Source: JBDRGC01 sp043818215 (lineage in GTDB: Bacteria > Chloroflexota > Anaerolineae > Anaerolineales > UBA11858). Taken from it: a DNA stretch of 16,340 nucleotides. Below the pieces are notes generated by a model, which was not told the origin of the DNA, made no database searches, and saw only the letters and a list, made by a program, of their open reading frames with translations. Both the position numbers and the translations under genes were made by a program. The stretch spans positions 1-16,340 of the forward strand of contig JBDRGC010000341.1 of NCBI GenBank assembly GCA_043818215.1. Reading direction: 5' to 3'. Positions 1 through 7,428 of the stretch are shown here, one piece after another. Position 1 is the stretch's first letter, and each line of letters begins with the position of its first letter.

Positions 1-171
1 CAAGCGGGGCGTGAAAATGAGCTGATTTGCCTTAATCCGCTGGGTTTCGACACTTGCGCCACACGCAGTGCAGGTGTACGCTCCGGCACGAAAAACGTGT
101 GCCTGCGCTACTCAACCGGCGCTCGCGTTAGGATACAAACGTGCAAGTTATTTAATTCTTGTTCCTAAACC
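1..171. other. left-edge non-coding stretch
   Basis: I see no gene here. An open frame from a GTG at 68 joins the MFS gene, but its first 55 codons do not resemble a transporter N-terminus and have no ribosome-binding site. The stretch holds two words that recur elsewhere in the window: GTGCAGGTGT at 68-77 (also at 8920-8940 and, reversed, at 11757-11768) and CTACTCAACCGGC at 108-120 (reverse complement at 8786-8798). It is therefore probably decayed dispersed-repeat DNA. Confidence 0.5.
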
Positions 172-222
172 AGTCCACGAAGGTGGACTTTGTGCATTTC
201 GTTGCTGCGACTTAAGTCGCAG
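172..222. repeat. two-hairpin intergenic element at the MFS ribosome-binding site
   Basis: Two adjacent perfect inverted repeats are visible. The first is AGTCCAC (172-178), a GAAG loop, then GTGGACT (183-189). The second is the 18-nt palindrome CTGCGACTTAAGTCGCAG (205-222). Elements with this two-hairpin layout are, from memory, common between genes in Chloroflexota and cyanobacteria. The right arm of the palindrome contains the first two bases of the AGGAG ribosome-binding site of the MFS gene (221-225), so folding of the leader could limit translation. That last point is inference. Confidence 0.6.
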
Positions 223-232
223 GAGAGCCACA

Positions 233-1387
233 TTGCAAACTACGAAACTGAAACGAAAACAAACCCTCGGCTATTTTGCATCATTCATCAGCCTGGGAAT
301 GGCAACCGCCGCCCTGGGGCCGGCTCTGCCTTATCTGGCCGCAAATACGTCTTCTGTGATCGGAGAAGTCAGTATCTTGTTCACAGCTAAAGCGGGGGGA
401 TATCTTCTGGGTTCGATTGTGGGTGGGCGACTCTATGATCGACTGCCAGGACACTTGATCGCCTTCGCCGCTTTATTGGGGATCGCGGCAACCACGGCTC
501 TCACTCCAATCATATCGCTGCTGTGGCTGTTGGCCTTCGTTTTGCTGGTCTTGGGAATGGTCGAGGGGGCGCTGGATGTGGGCGGCAATGCCATGCTGGT
601 GTGGGTTCACGGGCGGGAAGTTGGCCCTTACATGAACGCCCTGCATTTCTTCTTCGGGGTCGGCACTTTCATCACCCCTATCATCATCGCTGGTAGCATA
701 CTACGTTCTGGTGAAATCACCTGGGGATTCTGGGTATTAGCGCTATTGATCGCTCCGGTCGCTTTATGGTTGCTGCGAGTGTCCAGCCCCGCAGCTCCAG
801 TTACCGGAAAAGAAAAAAGTGACCACGCCAATATCTTGTTATTGTCCGTGATCGTTGTCTTCCTATTTTTCTACGTTGGCGCAGAAGTGGGATTTGGTGG
901 ATGGGTATTCACCTACGCCCTGGAACGAAACTTGGCCAATGAGACCACTGGCGCGTACCTGACCTCGGCTTTCTATGGAGCCTTCACTGTTGGACGATTG
1001 CTCAGCATCCCCATTGCTGCTCGTTTACGCCCCCGGTGGATTCTGATCAGCGACTTGGGCGGAGGTATTCTTAGCCTGGTGTTGATTCTGCTCTTTCCGG
1101 CTTCGGCAGCGGTCCTCTGGACGGGAGCGATCTTCTTAGGGCTATCCATGGCTTCCGTCTTCCCGACCATGTTCACCCTGGCCGAACGCCGCATGACCCT
1201 CACCGGGGCGGTCACTAGTTGGTTCTTCGTGGGCGCCAGCGCGGGAGCGATGTTCCTGCCCTGGATGGTCGGTCAGCTTTTCGAACCGGTCGGGCCGCAA
1301 GTTGTCCTGGTTGCTATTCTCGTATCCCTGTTGATGGCGTTGGTGGTATTCGCCGTGGTGATACGCGTCAGCAAACAAGTGAAATGA
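233..1387 (+). CDS. MFS transporter, FucP/MFSD4-like sugar permease group
   Basis: An inner-membrane permease of the major facilitator superfamily, about 384 residues, the usual size for a 12-helix member. I place the start at TTG 233 because AGGAG (221-225) lies 7 nt upstream and the protein then opens with a basic stretch (KLKRKQ) followed at once by helix 1. The longer frame from GTG 68 reads through repeat DNA. The segment with GALDVGGN, then MLVWVHG, then ALHFFFGVG resembles the helix 4-5 region of fucose permease and MFSD4/NaGLT1-type transporters, which suggests a sugar or small polar substrate taken up by ion symport. The loop between helices 6 and 7 is short and basic (TGKEKSDH). The gene is convergent with the PP2C gene and has no partner that reveals its substrate. 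The family is firm; the substrate is a guess. Confidence 0.85.
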   Translation: MQTTKLKRKQTLGYFASFISLGMATAALGPALPYLAANTSSVIGEVSILFTAKAGGYLLGSIVGGRLYDRLPGHLIAFAALLGIAATTALTPIISLLWLLAFVLLVLGMVEGALDVGGNAMLVWVHGREVGPYMNALHFFFGVGTFITPIIIAGSILRSGEITWGFWVLALLIAPVALWLLRVSSPAAPVTGKEKSDHANILLLSVIVVFLFFYVGAEVGFGGWVFTYALERNLANETTGAYLTSAFYGAFTVGRLLSIPIAARLRPRWILISDLGGGILSLVLILLFPASAAVLWTGAIFLGLSMASVFPTMFTLAERRMTLTGAVTSWFFVGASAGAMFLPWMVGQLFEPVGPQVVLVAILVSLLMALVVFAVVIRVSKQVK

Positions 1388-2527
1388 CGGGAGACCGACG
1401 ACGACCGACTGATGACCGATGACCGACGACTGGCGACCTACGACCGACGCTCCCCTGCAGGGACGCAACGTCGGTCTGCCATCTGCTATCTGCCGTTTGT
1501 TGTCTTCCGTCTTCCGTCTGTGGTCTGCCATCCGCCATCCGCCGTCAACCGTGGTCACTGTTGGTGTGGGGGCGGGTGGGATTGCAGGACGTGAGGCGTA
1601 CCAAACTAGCACCGTTAGCATGATAATGATCACAATGCCAATTCCCAAATAGGCCCACCGGTAGAGTTCGAACCGGGATTTGTTTCCCGCCTGTTCCGTG
1701 GTTGCGTGCTCTTCTTTCGTTGGGGGAATTTGCAGCGTCAAAATGGTGATATTGTCGTGGCCGCCGCGCGCGTTGGCCTTATCTACCAGGTGATCGAGCG
1801 ACTCTTCCAATACCCCATTTTGTATCACTGCCAGAATCTCGTCGTCATCCACCAGGTCGGTCAACCCGTCACTGCACAGCAGCAGTTGGTCTCCGGGCCG
1901 AAGCTGCGTCCCCTGGTTGGTAGTGGTTTGCTCGTCGGTTTCTTCGGGATGCAGCCGCAGGCGCATGTCGGGCACTACGGGCTTTTTCGACCCCAGATGG
2001 CGCCGGATAATATGAGCACGCGGGTGATCGCGGGCCTGCTCCGGTTTGATAATGCCGTGTTCGATGGCTTCCTGCACCCAGGTATGGTCGGTGGTGAGCT
2101 GCTGAATCTGTCCGTCGCGGAGCAGGTAAATGCGCGAGTCCCCCACGGATGCGATGTACAACTTGTCGCCAATCACCCAGGCACATGCACAGGTGGAACC
2201 CATGCCTTGCCGATCAGTACCCAAATTCGATTGATTGTTAACGGCTTGCCCGGCCAGGATGATGGCGTTTTCCAAGATTTCTCGAGGATTGGATGCGTCG
2301 CTGTCGGCCACGGTTTGGCTGATGGTTTCCACGGCAATCTCAGCCGCGATTTCGCCCGCGAAATGGCCTCCCACCCCATCCGCTACGATTGCGAGTACGG
2401 AGGGGGTAGAGTCTGTTTCACTTACATAGTGTGCGGAAACAGCGTAGCAATCTTCGTTATTTTTGCCGCTCATCCCCGGATGGGTTACAGCAGCTGCGTA
2501 AAGATGGGAGCGCTCACTAGGAATCAC
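1142..2527 (-). CDS. PP2C-type (PPM) Ser/Thr protein phosphatase with C-terminal membrane helix
   Basis: Metal-dependent phosphatase that removes phosphate from Ser/Thr kinase targets, of the bacterial Stp/PrpC type. All acidic metal ligands are present: Asp26 in NNEDCYAV, Asp50 in ADGVGG, Asp220 in CSDGLTD and Asp258 in GGHDN. The catalytic domain covers about residues 10-267. A basic linker and one membrane helix follow (about 293-316, WAYLGIGIVIIIML), so the enzyme should be anchored with the catalytic domain in the cytoplasm. The start is GTG 2527, with AGGAG 7 nt upstream, overlapping the VWA-FHA gene by 11 nt, which implies translational coupling. From about Asp328 the frame leaves recognisable protein: residues 328-381 are encoded by the word array and residues 381-461 are antisense to the MFS gene. 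The functional protein probably ends near residue 327, and the original stop may have been lost by a shift in the repeat (a TGA lies one frame away at about 1545). Confidence 0.88.
   Translation of the reverse strand: MIPSERSHLYAAAVTHPGMSGKNNEDCYAVSAHYVSETDSTPSVLAIVADGVGGHFAGEIAAEIAVETISQTVADSDASNPREILENAIILAGQAVNNQSNLGTDRQGMGSTCACAWVIGDKLYIASVGDSRIYLLRDGQIQQLTTDHTWVQEAIEHGIIKPEQARDHPRAHIIRRHLGSKKPVVPDMRLRLHPEETDEQTTTNQGTQLRPGDQLLLCSDGLTDLVDDDEILAVIQNGVLEESLDHLVDKANARGGHDNITILTLQIPPTKEEHATTEQAGNKSRFELYRWAYLGIGIVIIIMLTVLVWYASRPAIPPAPTPTVTTVDGGWRMADHRRKTEDNKRQIADGRPTLRPCRGASVVGRQSSVIGHQSVVVGLPSFHLFADAYHHGEYHQRHQQGYENSNQDNLRPDRFEKLTDHPGQEHRSRAGAHEEPTSDRPGEGHAAFGQGEHGREDGSHG
1388..1547. repeat. 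inverted short-word array between MFS and PP2C
   Basis: After the MFS stop the sequence becomes a degenerate array of words such as GACCGACGA and GATGACC (about 1388-1449). The right half is an array of pyrimidine-rich words such as GCCATCTGC and GCCATCCGCC (about 1475-1545). GACCGACG (1442-1449) pairs with CGTCGGTC (1469-1476) around the inner palindrome CCCTGCAGGG (1453-1462). The transcript of either strand could fold here, so it may act as a 3'-end structure for both convergent genes. It belongs to the same class as the arrays at 4511, 5778, 7629, 8131, 13143 and 15552. Confidence 0.75.
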
Positions 2528-4460
2528 GATTTGGCTCCTGGGATTTGACTACGGGTTTAGGAATTTGCTTTTTGTCGCTCAACTTGAAACGCAGTCCAAT
2601 GCGTCCAAAATGAATTATATCGCCGTATGCCAGTTTTGTGCCATTTGGTGATATAGGATTGTAATTGACCCAGGTGCCGGCTGTCGAGCCTTCGTCGAAC
2701 AGACATGAATGACCCTCGCTATCAGTTCGCAGACGGGCGTGCAGGTCCGCCACAGATGGGTCGTTGAATGCCGCGGTGGCCAGGATGGGATCCTTTCCAA
2801 ATGTGATTTCGCCGCTGGTGATTGGGATCCGCTCATCTGGTGTGCCGCCTTTGGTTTCGGTCAGAGGCTCCAGGTATGCAATCGTGGCTGACGGTGTTGT
2901 CCGCCGTTGGGGCCATGACAACCGGTTTCTCCAACCGGATACAGACCGCCTAGGGATGAGCGGCTTTATGGCGACGGGCTGAGTGACCGGATCGGTTTTG
3001 GCATTCTTTTTCTGCTGCCGTTGGGTGGCTGATTTGCCCCTCAGCCTGCCAAAAGACTTGGGCCGGATGCGGCCTCCGACGATTAATACCAGCATCAATA
3101 TACCCCCCGCCAACGCAGCGGCGACACTCGCTATAAGATGTCCGTTCTGGGCAATCGTCGCCGCGATGCTTTGGGGTGTTCGCTGCACTGTGACCTGGAC
3201 CGTAGTCTCGATGCTGATGCCGCTCAGTCCCATTGAGTCCAGGGCCTCGACTTGCAGCAGGTGAGTGCCGCTGGAAGTATATTCGCTCAGATCCCAGGTA
3301 AATTTATCGAATGGGGGGGCGGTGTTTTCACCGGCGATGCTCCCGTCCACGTAAAGGGTAGTGCGCACCAGTGGCCGGACGCGCCCATCGGGAAATTCTA
3401 TCAATATCTCCACGGGCTGTTCCGCGGGAGTATAGTCCGTTCTCTCGGTCAGGGCATTTTCTATCGGTGCACGGTTGGCACGAAAAATATTCAAAGGGGG
3501 AGAGACAAAAATCGGGTTGGGCGGCAGTACACTCAGTTCGAAGGACTGCGGCTCAGTGGTTATGTCCAGATTCTCTGTTTCGATATGGGCCGCGATCTGG
3601 TGGGGGGCATCGGTGACGATGCGGGACTCATAAGCCAGCGAGTAGATATATCGCAAAGGTTCCAGATAGCTCTCGATATTGGGGATGCTCTCCTCCCCAG
3701 AGTAGGTGAAGAACTGCCCCCCGGTTTGGTGGGCCAGCCCAGCGAGTTGAGTGGCCCCCTCGGTTGTGAAGTAGGCGGGAGATGAAACCATCCACACGTG
3801 GACGCGGATGCGCTCTTGTTTGGCAAGCGAGATAATGCTTTGCAGGGCGGCTGTTCCGGCCCGGTCGGGAGGAGGTGTCAGGATGAGCACCGCGCGTCCC
3901 ATCCCGGGGCGGGTCGGCGGGTCGGCGGCCACAGCAATGGCGCGCACCAGCACGTCCAGGCTGGGGATTGCCGCTCGCGGATCAGTGGTGTAAGTTTCCA
4001 GCCCAGATAACCATTGGCGGGCGGTGGCAAGGTGAATATGTTCAGGCTCGTCGTTGGTGAGAAAGCTCAAGTCATCTTGCGAAGATGCCGGTTGTGTGTT
4101 GGCCCACTCGGTTAAAGCTTGTTGCAAGTCATCGTAACGCGAGATGCCGTTGATATCTCGAATGGCGAAAGTAGGCCCCAAATTGAGGGCCACTACGAAC
4201 TGTGCCCCGGTTTCCAGTTCGATGAGTTCGCTCACGGGCACAGGCTGCTCGTCTTCGATGATAAATACATCTTCTTCCCGCAGGTTGTGCGCGAAATCCC
4301 CCTGCCCGTCATACACTTCCAGGTAGGCGCTGATGCGCGGAAAGTTATCGGTTACGGGTGGAGTCAAGATGGCATTGGCAACAGCCTGAGCATCCGCTGA
4401 AATGGGAAGCAACAGCAGCCAGATAGATAGCAGAGCAAATCTGCACAGGCGTTTATACAT
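2517..4460 (-). CDS. secreted VWA-domain protein with membrane anchor and cytoplasmic FHA domain
   Basis: 647 residues. The N-terminus is a clear Sec signal peptide (KRLCRF, then a Leu-rich core, cleavage near Ala24-Ala26). An extracytoplasmic von Willebrand A-like domain follows (about 85-290; FVVALNLGP strand, PGMGRAVLILTP strand, HVWMVS strand), then an Ig-like beta region (about 310-430). A membrane helix lies at about 442-464, followed by a basic linker and a C-terminal FHA domain (about 545-632; FGKDP, SVADLHARL, GTWVNYNP). FHA domains bind phosphothreonine, so the protein could link an outside signal to a Ser/Thr kinase circuit that the overlapping PP2C gene reverses. The metal site of the VWA domain looks degenerate: ALNLGPT stands where DxSxS is expected. 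The FHA has Lys for the usual Arg in the GR motif and lacks the Arg of SxRH. No kinase gene is in the window. Confidence 0.82.
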   Translation of the reverse strand: MYKRLCRFALLSIWLLLLPISADAQAVANAILTPPVTDNFPRISAYLEVYDGQGDFAHNLREEDVFIIEDEQPVPVSELIELETGAQFVVALNLGPTFAIRDINGISRYDDLQQALTEWANTQPASSQDDLSFLTNDEPEHIHLATARQWLSGLETYTTDPRAAIPSLDVLVRAIAVAADPPTRPGMGRAVLILTPPPDRAGTAALQSIISLAKQERIRVHVWMVSSPAYFTTEGATQLAGLAHQTGGQFFTYSGEESIPNIESYLEPLRYIYSLAYESRIVTDAPHQIAAHIETENLDITTEPQSFELSVLPPNPIFVSPPLNIFRANRAPIENALTERTDYTPAEQPVEILIEFPDGRVRPLVRTTLYVDGSIAGENTAPPFDKFTWDLSEYTSSGTHLLQVEALDSMGLSGISIETTVQVTVQRTPQSIAATIAQNGHLIASVAAALAGGILMLVLIVGGRIRPKSFGRLRGKSATQRQQKKNAKTDPVTQPVAIKPLIPRRSVSGWRNRLSWPQRRTTPSATIAYLEPLTETKGGTPDERIPITSGEITFGKDPILATAAFNDPSVADLHARLRTDSEGHSCLFDEGSTAGTWVNYNPISPNGTKLAYGDIIHFGRIGLRFKLSDKKQIPKPVVKSQEPNRDS

Positions 4461-4466
4461 GACTAG

Positions 4467-4475
4467 ATTTTAGCA
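4467..4475 (-). promoter_or_regulatory. possible extended -10 box for the VWA-FHA/PP2C pair
   Basis: On the minus strand TGCTAAAAT (4475-4467) has the form of an extended -10 element. It lies only 6 nt before the ATG at 4460, so a transcript starting at the normal distance would begin at or next to the start codon. No ribosome-binding site is visible there, which agrees with a leaderless or nearly leaderless mRNA. No convincing -35 box is seen. Confidence 0.35.
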
Positions 4476-4504
4476 CATTTGGGGCGTGATCCCGTAAGAA
4501 ACTC

Positions 4505-4752
4505 GGGACGATGTGCGTGAAACGTGAAGATGTGAAACGTGAAGATCTGAAGCGTGGAGGGTGGAGCGGGAGAGTGGAGCGGGAAGCGTGGAGAGTGGAG
4601 AGTGGGGAGCGCGTGGTGCGTGGGGTGGGTGAGGGTGGGAGGGTGGGAGCGGGGGAGGGAGGGAGGGTGGAGGGCGTGAAGATCACGCATCACGCCATCC
4701 GCCATCCGCCATCCGCTATCCGCTATCCACCATCCGCCATTCGCCATTCATT
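4505..4752. repeat. inverted short-word array, 250 nt
   Basis: This gene-free spacer between the VWA-FHA gene and the membrane-protein gene is entirely repetitive. It has GTGAAACGTGAAGAT units (4517-4547), then purine-rich GTGGAGCGGGA / GTGGAGA words (about 4555-4605), then GGGTGGGA words (to about 4675). A small hairpin GCGTGA-AGA-TCACGC (4675-4689) is followed by CATCCGC / CATTCGC words (4695-4750). CACGCATCAC (4684-4693) recurs at 8178 and 13269. The strong purine/pyrimidine strand bias gives apparent reading frames on both strands with Pro/Thr/Ser-rich or Arg/Gly-rich translations, which I do not accept as genes. Confidence 0.85.
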
Positions 4753-4768
4753 ACTTGTTACCTTTTTC

Positions 4769-5746
4769 CTAAATATCTTCGGGCAGCGAACCTATCGGCT
4801 CTAGCGTGGATAACCCCGCGGTCAGACGCAGGTAGGTTAGAGTCCATGCGGCGCTGATATAGGCGCGCAGGATGCCGCCCAACACTATCAAGACCGGCAG
4901 GTAGGCCACGAAACATAATCCAGCAGTTAACAACCCGCCGCCTATGATCGCCTCGGACTCGGCTACCAATCCACCAACGACGCCGATCATAACTGGCACG
5001 ATGATTAGAATTAATGGCAGGGCTATGATCATCCCAACGATTCCGCCACCGAGTACCAGAATCAACGCCATGACGATCATGTTCCCGATGTTTTCGCGGC
5101 AGACTGTCCAGCCGCGCTTCAGCCCGTCCATGATGCCCAGGTCTTCCACAACGACAGCAATATTGGCCTGCTCTATGATGACGCCTGCCAGCCACATCGC
5201 CGGTACCAGGATACAGATGAACGGAATCAGGCACATTATACCGATTCCCATGGTGAGCACCGTAACACCGATCAAGGGCAACATGAGCAGCATGATGATC
5301 AGGAAAATGGCGAAGCCCAGCAAAAGGTTCAATCCCAGGATCCGCCAGAAGAAAGGTTTGCCGCTCTTGAACAACTCGCCAAATGTCAGGGTTTCCGCGC
5401 CCTCTTCGGCTTTTACCGTCCCTTGGATCAGGCCAACGCGCCCGATAGTGCTCAAGGCAGTCATGATGAACCACAGGATCAGGAAGAACAGAATCAGCCC
5501 GCCAATTATGGCAACGATTTGCCATGTTTCGACAGTGTCGAAAAAATGTCCGATGCCGCCGAAGAAGCGTTGCATCTCCGGGGGAATGTCCCCATTGCCG
5601 CCAGAAACTTTGTAACCGGTATTGCTGCTGCTTCCTCCCCCACCGCCGCCCCCCTGACCGCAGCTAGACAGGATGCCAAACAGCCACAATATTTTGAATT
5701 TCCAAATAATTTTCCATGCTTTACCAAGTATTTCGCCGAAGTCCAT
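4769..5746 (-). CDS. multi-pass membrane protein of unknown function (GPDPase membrane-domain-like)
   Basis: 325 residues, very hydrophobic. The N-terminal segment (DFGEILGKAWKIIWKFKILWLFGIL) is followed by an unusual Gly run and Ser cluster (about 32-42), a soluble loop, and then five or six membrane segments (about 72-100, 135-165, 168-192, 217-255, 270-300). The motif pairs GRVGLIQG, then GELFKSGKPFFWRI, then DGLKRGWTVCREN are typical of the integral-membrane family annotated from the glycerophosphodiester phosphodiesterase membrane domain. No catalytic motif is present, so I assign no reaction. The start ATG 5746 has GGAGG 5 nt upstream. It lies downstream of rpoD on the same strand, separated by a 194-nt repeat array, so co-transcription is uncertain. 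Confidence 0.75.
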   Translation of the reverse strand: MDFGEILGKAWKIIWKFKILWLFGILSSCGQGGGGGGGSSSNTGYKVSGGNGDIPPEMQRFFGGIGHFFDTVETWQIVAIIGGLILFFLILWFIMTALSTIGRVGLIQGTVKAEEGAETLTFGELFKSGKPFFWRILGLNLLLGFAIFLIIMLLMLPLIGVTVLTMGIGIMCLIPFICILVPAMWLAGVIIEQANIAVVVEDLGIMDGLKRGWTVCRENIGNMIVMALILVLGGGIVGMIIALPLILIIVPVMIGVVGGLVAESEAIIGGGLLTAGLCFVAYLPVLIVLGGILRAYISAAWTLTYLRLTAGLSTLEPIGSLPEDI

Positions 5747-5777
5747 TTTTACCTCCAGTTGTTTGTAGTTAGTAATT

Positions 5778-5930
5778 CAGTAGATCAGTAGATCAGTAGA
5801 TCAGTAAATCAGTAAATCAGTACATCAGTGAATACTTCCCACTTCCTGGTTTACTGGTTTACTGGTTTACTGGTTTACTGGTTTACTGGTTTCCTGATTC
5901 CTAGTCCCTAGTCCCTAGTCCCTACTCCCT
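5778..5930. repeat. octamer tandem array followed by its inverted array and a heptamer array
   Basis: The left array is CAGTAGAT x3, CAGTAAAT x2 and variants (5778-5829), period 8. After a 16-nt gap comes CTGGTTTA repeated about six times (5846-5893), period 8, the reverse complement of TAAACCAG, which differs from the left word (TAAATCAG) by one base. A heptamer array of CTAGTCC / CTACTCC follows (5901-5930). As RNA the two octamer arrays can pair over about 40 nt with G-U pairs. The structure starts 10 nt after the rpoD stop in transcript order, so it could mark the rpoD mRNA 3' end. Confidence 0.85.
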
Positions 5931-5940
5931 GCTCACGCCA

Positions 5941-7182
5941 TTATCTTAAGTACTCACGCAGTTTATGCCGAACAGTGGGATGCCGCAGACGGCTGAGGGC
6001 CTGGGCCTCGATCTGGCGGACGCGCTCACGGGTCACTCCCATCTTGCGGCCCACCTCCTTCAAAGTGTAAGTCTGGCCATCCACCAATCCATAACGCAGT
6101 TGCAAGATGTATACCTCGCGGGGTGGCAAACCTTCCAAAACCACATAAATATGTTCCTTGAGCAGGTTATGGGTGACCGTATCATCCGGGTCTGGCACCT
6201 CCTCGTCGGGGATGAAATCGCCCAAAACGGAGTTCTCTTCATCGTCGGTGGGAGTTTCCAATGAAATGGGGTGCCGTGCCACCCGTATCATGTATTCTAC
6301 CTTTTGTGGGGTAATTTCCAAGGCCTCAGCCAGTTCATCCACCACAGGAAGTCTCCCTAGACTCTGAGCCAGCTGGTTCTGGGCACGCAGTAATTTGTTT
6401 ATCTGATCCCCCATGTGGACAGGCACACGAATTGTCCGCCCCTGGTCTGCAATTGCACGCGTCACGGCCTGGCGAATCCACCAGGTAGCATAAGTGCTGA
6501 ACTTATAGCCACGATGATAATCGAATTTCTTAGCAGCGCGGATCAGGCCAATATTTCCCTCCTGGATCAGGTCCAGGAAAGGCACCCCACGATTCATATA
6601 CCTCTTCGCTACACTGATAACTAACCTCGAATTGGCGGTGATCAAATGTTCGCGCGCCGCCCATCCATCACGAATAAGCTGCTGCATTTCGTTCCGGCGA
6701 CGCTGGTTCACTCTGCTGCAGGCCAACTCTTCACGCGCCAACCGGCCGCGCTCGATTCGTTGAGAGAGTTCGACTTCCTCTTCCGCGGTCAATAGGGGCA
6801 CATGCCCGACTTCTCTGAGGTAAAGGCCGATGATGTCTTCAATATCGACATTGGCCAGACGATTCTTGTCTGTGTCTATGACTTCATTCTGTTCTTCTTC
6901 GGTTGCCTCTTCATCAACAGCTAAGTCACCACCACCTGGCCTGCTGGCCTCAATGTCATCTATGTAAGAGATACCTGCACTGATCAAGGCAGCAAAAGCT
7001 TCTTCTACTTTATCGATATCACGCTCGGCATCGGGGAAGAGACTTAAAACGTCATCAATGGTTACAAAACCTTTTTTCCACCCTAATCTAAGCAGACGAG
7101 CGGTTGCAGATAAATCTGCATTATGTTCGTCCAGCGGTGTATCGGCCTGCTCGATCACACTCAACATAGATTCATCAATCAT
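5941..7182 (-). CDS. rpoD: primary RNA polymerase sigma-70 factor (SigA/RpoD)
   Basis: 413 residues, the length of compact SigA-type primary factors without the long insert of E. coli RpoD. Visible parts are: a region 1.1-like helical segment (about 25-75, GFVTIDDVLSLFP); an acidic linker (about 88-110); region 1.2 (about 117-150, LYLREVGHVPLL); region 2 (about 180-258, RLVISVAKRY, then DLIQEGNIGLIRAAKKFD, then TYATWWIRQAVTRAI, the -10 melting and recognition part); region 3 (about 260-330); and region 4 (about 350-410), with the -35-binding helix-turn-helix MGVTRERVRQIEA near residue 380. The start ATG 7182 is the natural N-terminus, but its ribosome-binding site (GGAT) is weak. A good promoter lies at 7389-7360, giving a leader of about 170 nt that contains a palindromic element. 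Confidence 0.96.
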   Translation of the reverse strand: MIDESMLSVIEQADTPLDEHNADLSATARLLRLGWKKGFVTIDDVLSLFPDAERDIDKVEEAFAALISAGISYIDDIEASRPGGGDLAVDEEATEEEQNEVIDTDKNRLANVDIEDIIGLYLREVGHVPLLTAEEEVELSQRIERGRLAREELACSRVNQRRRNEMQQLIRDGWAAREHLITANSRLVISVAKRYMNRGVPFLDLIQEGNIGLIRAAKKFDYHRGYKFSTYATWWIRQAVTRAIADQGRTIRVPVHMGDQINKLLRAQNQLAQSLGRLPVVDELAEALEITPQKVEYMIRVARHPISLETPTDDEENSVLGDFIPDEEVPDPDDTVTHNLLKEHIYVVLEGLPPREVYILQLRYGLVDGQTYTLKEVGRKMGVTRERVRQIEAQALSRLRHPTVRHKLREYLR

Positions 7183-7223
7183 GTTTTATCCAACATTTGC
7201 AACCACTTGTTTTTTTGTATTTT

Positions 7224-7287
7224 GAGTCTCTGGGAATTCCCGTGGAAAGAGGCTGGGGTCTCACCCCGGCAAATCCCAAAGAGCCTG
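7224..7287. repeat. palindromic element, copy 1 (in rpoD leader)
   Basis: An imperfect palindrome of about 64 nt. The left arm begins GAGTCTCTGGGAATTCCCG and the right arm, read in reverse complement, begins CAGGCTCTTTGGGATTTGCC. The centre is GGGGTC-TCACCCC. The same arm pattern occurs at 7741-7806 and 8026-8088, so this is a dispersed family. This copy lies inside the predicted 5' leader of rpoD. Confidence 0.7.
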
Positions 7288-7359
7288 TATTTTCTCGTAT
7301 AAAAGGGGTGGTGAGTACAAATTACCCGCCTTTCCTTTCTACACTTAATGAGATGGCAC

Positions 7360-7389
7360 ACTATACATTAACTGAAGCGGTAAAGTCAA
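7360..7389 (-). promoter_or_regulatory. sigma-70-type promoter for rpoD
   Basis: On the minus strand a -35 box TTGACT (7389-7384) is followed by an 18-nt spacer and a -10 box TATAGT (7365-7360). Transcription would start near 7353, leaving a 5' leader of about 170 nt before the rpoD ATG at 7182. Confidence 0.6.
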
Positions 7390-7428
7390 GTGCTTATGGG
7401 ATTTTTAAGGAAATTCTGGGGCATTTCC

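Noticed and set aside
68..232. N-terminal extension of the MFS protein from GTG 68
   Set aside because: It reads through repeat hairpins, is Cys/Arg-rich, lacks a ribosome-binding site, and a good site sits before TTG 233.
1706..2548. 280-codon plus-strand frame opposite the PP2C gene
   Set aside because: It is the antisense shadow of a clear PP2C coding region and its translation has no recognisable motif.
4463..4804. Pro/Thr/Ser-rich frames (minus) and Arg/Gly-rich frame (plus)
   Set aside because: All lie in the low-complexity word array, and open frames on both strands follow from the lack of stop codons in the words.
5778..5930. CRISPR array
   Set aside because: Period 7-8 nt without unique spacers; no 24-40 nt repeat with similar-length spacers exists anywhere in the window, and there are no cas genes.
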